DNA of 33,521 bases from Bacteroidota bacterium. Its GTDB lineage: Bacteria > Bacteroidota > Bacteroidia > Chitinophagales > Chitinophagaceae. Shown here in pieces: positions 27,200 through 33,521 of the stretch (position 1 is its first letter; every line of letters begins with the position of its first letter). Below the pieces are notes generated by a model. The model was not told where the DNA came from and ran no database searches. It was given only the letters and a program-made list of their open reading frames with translations. Location of the stretch: positions 1-33,521 of the forward strand of contig JAPLEL010000048.1 in the NCBI GenBank assembly GCA_026391415.1, in the 5' to 3' direction. The position numbers and the translations under genes were made by a program.

Positions 27200-27229
27200 A
27201 GCAGAAAGAATTTAAACCTTCTTTCTGCT
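27200..27229 (+). promoter_or_regulatory. intercistronic hairpin between susD and the susE-like gene
   Basis: AGCAGAAAGAA (27200-27210) pairs perfectly with TTCTTTCTGCT (27219-27229) across loop TTTAAACC, 7 nt after the susD stop. It is followed by TAATAAAAATT, a poor T tract, so it suits mRNA 3'-end protection or partial termination better than full termination. Confidence 0.65.
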
Positions 27230-27260
27230 TAATAAAAATTAACTCAATAAAATAATTGTT

Positions 27261-28097
27261 ATGAAATCAATCATCTCAAAAATATTTTTCATAAGCGCCG
27301 CGGCTTTATTGTTCGGCTCTTGTAAGAAAGATGAAGCACAGCAGATATTTGCAGGTGGTAAAGCGCCTGTTCTTGCGGCTTCTGTATCAGGAACCATTCC
27401 ATTGTCTTTTGCAGTGGAAGACCAATTAGGTGTAAACTTTACATGGACAAATCCAAATTATCAATTTGGAAATGGCATCAGTTCCCAAGACGTTACTTAT
27501 GCTATGGAAATTGACAAATCGGGCAATAATTTTGCAGGCGCAAATAAAGTAACTATTTCTATTGCAAAAGATTTAGGAATAGTATACACGCAAAAGCAAT
27601 TTAATATTGTATTGAGTGCTTTGAAATTTACAATTGGTGTAGCATCTAGTATTGATGTACGTATTGTTGCAACTATCAATAATGTAGAAGCTACTAAACT
27701 CACTTCAAATACATTAGTTTTTTCTGTAACAACCTATAATCCTCCTCCAAAAGTAGCAGTACCAGCAGGTGGCGTTTTGTACTTGGTGGGTAGTGCAACT
27801 GCAGGTGGATGGACAAATCCAGTTCCGGTTCCAACACAACAATTTACCAAAGTAAGCAATACACTTTATACCATCACAACAACATTAACTGGTGGACAAG
27901 AATACTTATTCTTGCCTTTGAATGGCGATTGGGGTCATAAGTTTGCTTGTAACAAAACGACTGCGCCTCCTTCAGGAGAAGCAGGTGGCGTTTTTGGCTA
28001 TGATTTTGCTGACAATTTCCCTGGACCAGCGGCTAATGGAAAATATAAAATAGATGTTGATTTCCAAAGCGGAACTTATACAGTAACTAAACAATAA
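27261..28097 (+). CDS. SusE-like starch-binding lipoprotein
   Basis: Surface lipoprotein of 278 aa. The lipoprotein signal ends at C20 (ALLFGSCKKDE). A SusE-type Ig-like domain covers about 30-155 (FTWTNPNYQFGNG ... YAMEIDKSGNNFAG). One C-terminal carbohydrate-binding module covers about 170-278 (LYLVGSATAGGWTNPVPVP ... LFLPLNGDWGHKF ... YTVTKQ), whose GGW and GDW tryptophans are candidates for stacking on glucose rings. The adjacent gene has three copies of the same module. Part of the sus unit; it would help hold alpha-glucan at the cell surface. Confidence 0.85.
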   Translation: MKSIISKIFFISAAALLFGSCKKDEAQQIFAGGKAPVLAASVSGTIPLSFAVEDQLGVNFTWTNPNYQFGNGISSQDVTYAMEIDKSGNNFAGANKVTISIAKDLGIVYTQKQFNIVLSALKFTIGVASSIDVRIVATINNVEATKLTSNTLVFSVTTYNPPPKVAVPAGGVLYLVGSATAGGWTNPVPVPTQQFTKVSNTLYTITTTLTGGQEYLFLPLNGDWGHKFACNKTTAPPSGEAGGVFGYDFADNFPGPAANGKYKIDVDFQSGTYTVTKQ

Positions 28098-28155
28098 TTT
28101 TTTAAAAGATAGAATTGATAAGCAGTTATGAATTCATCTAACTAAAAAAACACTT

Positions 28156-29955
28156 ATGAAATATTTATTAAAAATTAGCTTGTTTACTGTAATGCTTGCA
28201 ACAGTATTCACGGCTTGTAAAAAAGTCGATAATTTGCCATTTTATGCAAATGGCACTGCGGTAGTTTTAACTGGCTCATCGGCTAATATTACACCAACAC
28301 CAAGCGATTCAAGCAAAGTGGTTGCAACATTTTCTTGGACAAATCCTAATTATGCAACAGACTCAAACACTCAAAAATTTATTTTAGAGATTGATTCTAC
28401 TGGTCGTAATTTTTCTAAATCAACAGTTAGTATTGTTATTGGCAAACCTAGTATCTCTTTTACTGGTCAACAATTAAACAATATTTTAGCAGCATTTGGT
28501 TTTGCAGGAGGCCAAACTTTTTCATTCGATATTAGAGTTACTTCTTCTTATGGTAACAACAACGAACAATTGAAATCGAATGTGCTTTCAGTTAAAATAT
28601 CTTCTTATTTAGTACCTATAACCCTTGTGCCGTCTTCTACAGCAGACCTAACATTATTGGTAACTAATGCAAGTAATAAGGCTATTTCATTCAACTGGAA
28701 TGAAAGCGGGTACGGTACTAATGTAATTAACTATGCTTTGCAAATGGATGTAGCTGGTAATAACTTTGCTACTCCACAAGTGCTAAAAACTGGCACTACT
28801 TTAAATTCAAGCATTACAGTGAATGACTTAAATTCTTTGGCAATTGCTGCGGGAATTATTGGGGGCACTAGTAAATCAATGGAGTTTAGAGTGGTAAGTT
28901 ATTTGGGAACAACCTATGTAACCAAAATGGTTACTTCAAATGTGGTTTCGGTTAAAGTAACTACGTTCACCCCAGTGCCACCGGCATTGTATATTGTAGG
29001 TGATGCAACTGATGGCGGATGGAGCAATCCAGTTCCTTTGCCTTCGCAACAGTTCTCTAGAATTGACGCAGTTTCATATGGTATTGTTGTGAAATTAATT
29101 GCTGGAAAGAGTTATTTAATGTTACCAACTAATGGCGATTGGGGTCGTAAATATGGCGGTGCAAGTGCAACAGGTGGTGCTTTATTAGCTGATAATGCTG
29201 TGCCTGGTTCTAACACACCGGCGCCTGCAACTACTGGAATGTATCAAATAGTTGTCAACTTCCAAACAGGAACTTACACTGTTAAGCCATTTATTAATAC
29301 CATCCCTACTGCTTTATTCATTGTAGGTGATGCAACCGATGGTGGATGGGCTAATCCAGTTCCAGTTCCTTCTCAACAATTTACCAAAATTGATGGCGCC
29401 TCATTTGGTGCAGTTGTAAAATTAACTACCGGAAAATCTTATTTATTCTTGCCTGTAAACGGAGACTGGGGTAGTAAATTTGGTGGTGCTAGTGCAACGG
29501 GTGGTCCTTTATTAGCTGATGGCGCAGTACCTGGTTCAAATACACCAGCGCCTACTGCAACAGGGTACTATCAAATCATTGTGAACTTCCAAACAAATAC
29601 ATACACCGTTACTCCTTATTTAGGACCAGTTCCGCCACCAAGCAATTTGTACATTGTAGGTGATGCAACTGCAGGTGGATGGAATAATCCAGTACCAACT
29701 CCTTCACAACAATTTACGCGCATTAGTTTAACGAACTTTCAGTTGACTATTCCATTAACTGCAGGAAAGGGCTATGTGTTTTTACCTTTAAATGGGGATT
29801 GGTCGAAAAAATTTGGTGGAACTAGTGCAACTGGTGGAACCATTTTAGCTGATGGTGCAGTACCAAGCTCAAATACGCCATCACCTGCTGTAAGTGGTAC
29901 TTATTTGATTGATGTGAATTTCTTAACCGGACAGTATACGCTTACAAAACAATAA
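28156..29955 (+). CDS. SusE/SusF-like lipoprotein with three tandem glucan-binding modules
   Basis: Surface lipoprotein of 599 aa. The signal ends at C21 (ATVFTACKKVD). Two Ig-like SusE-type domains follow (about 35-150 and 155-270; FSWTNPNYATDSN, FNWNESGYGTN). Three ~100-aa modules start near residues 277, 387 and 498, each with LYIVGDAT-GGW-NPVP-PSQQF near the start, a GDW loop in the middle, and ATGG-LAD-AVP-SNTP before the last strand. The modules are very similar to one another, also at DNA level, indicating recent duplication. Last gene of the unit, ended by the terminator at 30001. Confidence 0.88.
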   Translation: MKYLLKISLFTVMLATVFTACKKVDNLPFYANGTAVVLTGSSANITPTPSDSSKVVATFSWTNPNYATDSNTQKFILEIDSTGRNFSKSTVSIVIGKPSISFTGQQLNNILAAFGFAGGQTFSFDIRVTSSYGNNNEQLKSNVLSVKISSYLVPITLVPSSTADLTLLVTNASNKAISFNWNESGYGTNVINYALQMDVAGNNFATPQVLKTGTTLNSSITVNDLNSLAIAAGIIGGTSKSMEFRVVSYLGTTYVTKMVTSNVVSVKVTTFTPVPPALYIVGDATDGGWSNPVPLPSQQFSRIDAVSYGIVVKLIAGKSYLMLPTNGDWGRKYGGASATGGALLADNAVPGSNTPAPATTGMYQIVVNFQTGTYTVKPFINTIPTALFIVGDATDGGWANPVPVPSQQFTKIDGASFGAVVKLTTGKSYLFLPVNGDWGSKFGGASATGGPLLADGAVPGSNTPAPTATGYYQIIVNFQTNTYTVTPYLGPVPPPSNLYIVGDATAGGWNNPVPTPSQQFTRISLTNFQLTIPLTAGKGYVFLPLNGDWSKKFGGTSATGGTILADGAVPSSNTPSPAVSGTYLIDVNFLTGQYTLTKQ

Positions 29956-30000
29956 TTTAAATATTGTATCGCTTCTAAAACGGTACTAATTCTAATAAAT

Positions 30001-30038
30001 AAACGGTAGTGGGGCTTCCCTACTACCGTTTGTTTTTT
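30001..30038 (+). terminator. terminator of the amylase/sus unit
   Basis: A 14-bp stem (30001-30014 with 30018-30031, one G-U pair) with loop CTT and a following TGTTTTTT. The strongest terminator in the window, 45 bp after the last sus gene. Confidence 0.92.
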
Positions 30039-30094
30039 AATTGGCTTCAAGCATTTTTAAAACATTGCTTACATTGCATAAATAACTATTTGAT

Positions 30095-30970
30095 ATGCTG
30101 TATTCAATGACAGGTTACGGAAGGGCTGAACAAAACATTAATGGGAAAACCTTTTTGGTTGAAATCAAGTCATTAAATGGCAAACAGTTTGATTTAAGGT
30201 TAAATATTCCATCGCTATTAAAACCATTTGAATTTGAAGTTCGCAACCTCTTAAGCGAAGGATTACAAAGAGGCAGTGTGGAATGTATTATTACACTCAA
30301 ACAAAATGGTGCTAGTAAGCCTGTTTCTATTAATACCGATTTAGCCAAAGCCTATTACCATTCTGTTTCAGAATTAGCTGCAGAATTGCATATTGAAACG
30401 GGCGATATTTTAAGCACTATTTTAAAATTACCAGATGTTGTTACTGCATCAACAGAAATATTAACGGATGATGAATGGAAGGGATTTTCACTGGTGTTAA
30501 AAGAAGCGATTGGACTATTGAATGCCCATCGCATAGACGAAGGAAAATCATTAGAGGCCGACTTATTACTACGTTTAAAAAATATAGAAGAGCAACAAGC
30601 ATTAATTGTAACGCTTGAACCACAGCGCCGACTCCGCATACGTGAAGGTCTTTTAAAATTGTTGGAAGAAAATGTGGGCAAAGAAAATTACGACCCAAAT
30701 AGGCTTGAACAAGAATTGATATATTACATTGAAAAAATTGATATTAGTGAAGAGCAGGTTCGATTAAATAATCATTGCAAATATTTTAGAGATATTTTAC
30801 AAGAAAAGGAGCCTAGTAAGGGCAAAAAACTTTCTTTTATTTTGCAAGAATTCGGACGAGAAATTAATACCACAGGTTCAAAAGCGAATGACGCTGCTAT
30901 GCAAAAAGCAGTCATTCTAATGAAGGATGAACTTGAAAAAGCAAAAGAACAAATATTAAATGTTTTATAA
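30095..30970 (+). CDS. yicC: YicC/YloC family endoribonuclease
   Basis: Protein of 291 aa in the YicC family, cytoplasmic; family members are reported to be endoribonucleases affecting small-RNA and mRNA decay. The N-terminal MLYSMTGYGRAE and KSLNGKQFDLRLNIP match the family start exactly, and the C-terminal region (DUF1732-like) has KLSFILQEFGREINTTGSKANDAAMQKAVILMKDELEKAKEQILNVL. Length is normal. It begins 57 bp after the sus terminator and is followed closely by gldH; guanylate kinase, a frequent neighbour, is not visible here. Confidence 0.92.
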   Translation: MLYSMTGYGRAEQNINGKTFLVEIKSLNGKQFDLRLNIPSLLKPFEFEVRNLLSEGLQRGSVECIITLKQNGASKPVSINTDLAKAYYHSVSELAAELHIETGDILSTILKLPDVVTASTEILTDDEWKGFSLVLKEAIGLLNAHRIDEGKSLEADLLLRLKNIEEQQALIVTLEPQRRLRIREGLLKLLEENVGKENYDPNRLEQELIYYIEKIDISEEQVRLNNHCKYFRDILQEKEPSKGKKLSFILQEFGREINTTGSKANDAAMQKAVILMKDELEKAKEQILNVL

Positions 30971-31008
30971 AATTGCGCCAATTGTATCTTTATAAAAATT
31001 TCAGGTCG

Positions 31009-31473
31009 GTGAAAAATATTTTCTATAGTTTTTTTTTAATATGTTGCTGTTGGTCTTGCAACAGTTTAGATGTTTTTGAAAAGAATGTTTTCTTTCCTAA
31101 GCATGAGTGGGCATCTAATAATCAACCTAGTTTTGAATTTCAAATTATTGACACTGTGGCTAGTTATCATATTTATGTAGTTATTCGCCACGAAGACGCT
31201 TTTCGATATAAAAATCTTTGGTTAAATATTACCACACAAGCGCCTAATGATAAGCCTCTTGTACAAAAAGTAAATTTGGCTTTGGCCAATAATGCCAATG
31301 GTTGGCTTGGAACTGGAATGGATGATGTGTTTGATCATCGTATTAGAATTACCCAATCTCCTATCCATTTAAAAAAAGGAACCTATCGTTTTACGCTGCA
31401 ACAAATTATGCGTGAAGACCCCTTAATGTATTTATTAAATGCTGGCATACGTGTAGAAAAAACAAAGCTATGA
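31009..31473 (+). CDS. gldH: gliding motility lipoprotein GldH
   Basis: Lipoprotein of 154 aa from the GldH family, required for gliding and type IX secretion function in Bacteroidota. The GTG start gives MKNIFYSFFLICCCWSC, a good lipoprotein signal with the acylated cysteine expected at C17; the TTG at 30973 would add 12 residues before it. Family landmarks are DVFEKNVFFPKHEW, DTVASYHIYVVIRHEDAFRYKNLWLNI, GWLGTGMDDVFDHRI, and QQIMREDPLMYLLNAGIRVEK. Its stop overlaps the kinase start by 4 nt (ATGA), so the three genes are translationally linked. It fits the T9SS-targeted amylase upstream. Confidence 0.85.
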   Translation: MKNIFYSFFLICCCWSCNSLDVFEKNVFFPKHEWASNNQPSFEFQIIDTVASYHIYVVIRHEDAFRYKNLWLNITTQAPNDKPLVQKVNLALANNANGWLGTGMDDVFDHRIRITQSPIHLKKGTYRFTLQQIMREDPLMYLLNAGIRVEKTKL

Positions 31474-32447
31474 TTGGCTTTCAAAAGAAAAAACTTGTTT
31501 TAGTATCAGTTGTTTACTGGTTTTTGTTATCCTATATGTTGGCCGCATTACTATGGTGGTTTATTGCGCTAGAAAAACAAAATAGACTAATTGCTAATAT
31601 TCGTTTAGGCGAGTTTAAAAAAGACGATATTTCCTATATACTTAAGGTTGCAGAAGTTGAATCGGCGGCAAAAAGAAAAACCATACAATATATTGGAGAA
31701 GGCCTAACTTTTTTGGGCTTAATTATGTTTGGGGCTGTATTTGTATTTAGAGCTACCCGACGTCAAATTAGGTTATCGCACCAACAACAAAATTTCATGA
31801 TGGCGGTAACGCATGAATTAAAAACACCTATTGCCGTTACACAATTAAATTTAGAAACCTTACAAAAACGGCAACTAGATGATGGAACGAAACAAAAATT
31901 AATTGTAAATACACTTCAAGAAGCCAATAGATTAAATACGCTTTGTAACAATATTTTATTTGCTTCTCAACTTGATGCAGGCATTTATTCAAAACATTTG
32001 CAAGAAATTAATTTTACCGATTTAATTCATGGATGTATAGATGATTTTAGAATCAGGTTTCCACAGCGAATATTTGAAGAAAAAATTAATGAGCATATTT
32101 ATTTACACGGAGAACCCTTATTGCTTCAATTGCTAGCGAATAACCTAATAGACAACGCACTTAAATATGCGCCCAAAGAACAGCCAATTTTATTATCGTT
32201 ATCTGAAATTGAAAACCATATTCATTTCAGTGTGATAGATCAAGGACAAGGGGTGCCCGATGTAGAAAAGAAAAATATTTTTGACAAGTTTTATAGAATT
32301 GGTAATGAAAATACGCGTCAGGCAAAAGGTACAGGGCTTGGTTTATATCTGTGTAAAAAAATTGCTCAAAGCCATAAAGCAAACATTTCTATGACAGACA
32401 ATAACCCGCAAGGCAGTAATTTTACCGTAATATTTAAACACGCATGA
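31470..32447 (+). CDS. sensor histidine kinase
   Basis: Membrane histidine kinase of 325 aa. Two transmembrane helices (about 8-33 and 75-94) flank only ~40 periplasmic residues, with no recognised sensor domain. The H-box is FMMAVTHELKTPIAV with H115. The ATPase domain has NNLIDNALKYAP (N box, N229), VIDQGQGVP (G1), FDKFYRIG (F box) and GTGLGLYLCKKIA (G2). It overlaps gldH upstream and the response regulator downstream by 4 nt each. The short loop suggests sensing within the membrane or through a partner such as the adjacent lipoprotein (inference). Confidence 0.93.
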   Translation: MIGFQKKKLVLVSVVYWFLLSYMLAALLWWFIALEKQNRLIANIRLGEFKKDDISYILKVAEVESAAKRKTIQYIGEGLTFLGLIMFGAVFVFRATRRQIRLSHQQQNFMMAVTHELKTPIAVTQLNLETLQKRQLDDGTKQKLIVNTLQEANRLNTLCNNILFASQLDAGIYSKHLQEINFTDLIHGCIDDFRIRFPQRIFEEKINEHIYLHGEPLLLQLLANNLIDNALKYAPKEQPILLSLSEIENHIHFSVIDQGQGVPDVEKKNIFDKFYRIGNENTRQAKGTGLGLYLCKKIAQSHKANISMTDNNPQGSNFTVIFKHA

Positions 32448-33148
32448 GTCAAGCAATAGCCAATATATTATTAGTTGAAGACGAAGAAAACTTGCACGAG
32501 GCCCTTAAATTAAACCTTGTAATGGAAGGGTATTCTATCACTTCTGCTTTTGATGGAACGGCTGCTTTAAAAGCAATAGCCAATGAATATTTCGACCTCA
32601 TTATTTTAGATATCATGCTGCCTGAAATTGATGGGATTAGTATTATTGAAACGGTTCGTGTAAATGCAAATGAAGTACCCATTTTAATTTTAAGTGCAAA
32701 AAACGCAAGTGCAGATCGGGTACTAGGTTTAAAAAAAGGTGCCGACGACTATTTAACCAAGCCCTTTAATTTAGAAGAGTTATTACTGCGCGTTGCGAAA
32801 TTAATTGAAAAAAATAAAAAGCTACAAGTAAAAGATGCTATTGGAGATGTGTATGAATTTGGCATTAATAAAATAGATTTCAAGGCGCAAAATGCACTAA
32901 CCTGGAATGGTGAAACGGTAGATTTAAGTAAAAAAGAAGCAATGCTTTTAAAGCTGTTAATTGAAAACAAAGGAGAGGTGGTTACCCGCGAAAAAATTTT
33001 ACAAGTAGTTTGGGGCTATAATGTATATCCAACAACCCGTACTATTGACAACTTCATCTTAAACTTCCGAAAATATTTTGAAGACGATAGCCGAAATCCC
33101 AAGTATTTTCATTCTGTAAGGGGGGTAGGCTATAAGTATACTAGTTAA
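32444..33148 (+). CDS. OmpR/PhoB-family response regulator
   Basis: Transcription factor of 234 aa, the partner of the overlapping kinase. The receiver domain (about 7-120) has the acidic pair E12/D13 in VEDEEN, phospho-acceptor D56 in LIILDIMLPEIDG, and K106 in YLTKPF. The C-terminal winged helix (about 135-233) shows DLSKKEAMLLKLLIENKGEVVTREKILQVVWG and TIDNFILNFRKYFEDD ... FHSVRGVGYKY. Target genes are unknown; the arginase-family gene 63 bp downstream is on the same strand but may have its own promoter. Confidence 0.94.
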   Translation: MSQAIANILLVEDEENLHEALKLNLVMEGYSITSAFDGTAALKAIANEYFDLIILDIMLPEIDGISIIETVRVNANEVPILILSAKNASADRVLGLKKGADDYLTKPFNLEELLLRVAKLIEKNKKLQVKDAIGDVYEFGINKIDFKAQNALTWNGETVDLSKKEAMLLKLLIENKGEVVTREKILQVVWGYNVYPTTRTIDNFILNFRKYFEDDSRNPKYFHSVRGVGYKYTS

Positions 33149-33211
33149 ATCTGCCTCAAAAAATACAATAAACACCAATAAATTTCGTTTGAAGAGTTCC
33201 AAATAGCTATT

Positions 33212-33521
33212 ATGTCTGTTCAAACCATCATCGATTTTCTAGACCCTGTAAATATTGCTTTCTTATCTAATGATGAAGGATTTAAGGAGACTCAATTGGG
33301 CAAACATATTTCGGTTTACGATGAATTCTTTCCAGATATAAGTCATGCAGATATTGTTTTGGTAGGATGTGGTGAAATGCGCGGTGCGGGCATAGAATTA
33401 ACCAGTACAACTGCACCAGATGCTATTAGGGCTGAATACTACAAATTATTTCATTGGCATACCGAAGTGAACGTAGCTGATATAGGAAATGTAAAATCGG
33501 GTGCTACATTAGAAGATACTT
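33212..33521 (+). CDS. arginase/formimidoylglutamase-family protein (5' part)
   Basis: First 103 codons of a ureohydrolase-family protein that runs off the window. Visible text includes FLDPVNIAFLSNDEG, HADIVLVGCGEMRGAGI and VADIGNVKSGATLEDT, which resemble the N-terminal part of Bacteroidota formimidoylglutamase/arginase proteins (a GCxExRG motif and a DIGN segment before the metal sites). The metal-binding DAHxD and SxDxD motifs would lie beyond the edge, so function (arginine, agmatine or formiminoglutamate hydrolysis) is open. A -7-like TAAATTTC lies at 33179-33186, about 25 bp upstream. Confidence 0.7.
   Translation, partial: MSVQTIIDFLDPVNIAFLSNDEGFKETQLGKHISVYDEFFPDISHADIVLVGCGEMRGAGIELTSTTAPDAIRAEYYKLFHWHTEVNVADIGNVKSGATLEDT

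Overview
Chromosomal window from an AT-rich member of the Bacteroidota. Chitinophagaceae-like is my inference from protein character. Evidence for the phylum: a SusC/SusD polysaccharide locus, a GldH-type gliding lipoprotein, a type IX secretion (T9SS) C-terminal sorting domain on an amylase, promoters matching the Bacteroidota consensus TTTG/TAnnTTTG, and mostly absent Shine-Dalgarno sequences. I saw no tRNA, rRNA, CRISPR array, insertion sequence or prophage gene. Layout: (1) 1-7.4 kb holds the 3' part of korB, an orphan NarL-type regulator, tsaC, rnhB, ctaA, a lipid-kinase-like gene, fabH and an alpha/beta hydrolase. Two intergenic gaps here look like independent small-RNA loci (about 1536-1658 and 2457-2516). 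(2) 7.5-14.6 kb holds an HGSNAT-like membrane acyltransferase, typA, a small exported protein, obg, a tetR/paaI pair and a PfkB-family kinase. (3) 14.6-18.5 kb holds asd behind what reads as a complete ribosome-mediated attenuator with its own 14-codon leader peptide, then DUF2461 and a ligA whose reading frame is broken. (4) 18.6-30.0 kb is an alpha-glucan utilisation locus: a Nudix/winged-helix regulator, an exported GH13 amylase, SusC, SusD and two SusE/F-like lipoproteins, closed by a strong terminator. (5) 30.1-33.5 kb holds yicC, gldH, an overlapping histidine kinase/response regulator pair and the start of an arginase-family gene. The glucan locus works as a unit. The amylase is predicted to be exported and handled by T9SS, the SusE/F-like lipoproteins and SusD would bind glucan at the surface, and SusC would import oligosaccharides. 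The Nudix-type regulator probably controls it through palindromes of form TRTGT-N7-ACACA, found once before the regulator and twice before the amylase. The most interesting regulatory signals are the asd attenuator (leader MMILKHTKRTKKPL, made mostly of Met, Ile, Lys and Thr, the end products fed by Asd), the ~60-nt RNA with a seven-G loop at 2457-2516, and the A AAA AAG shift site in ligA.
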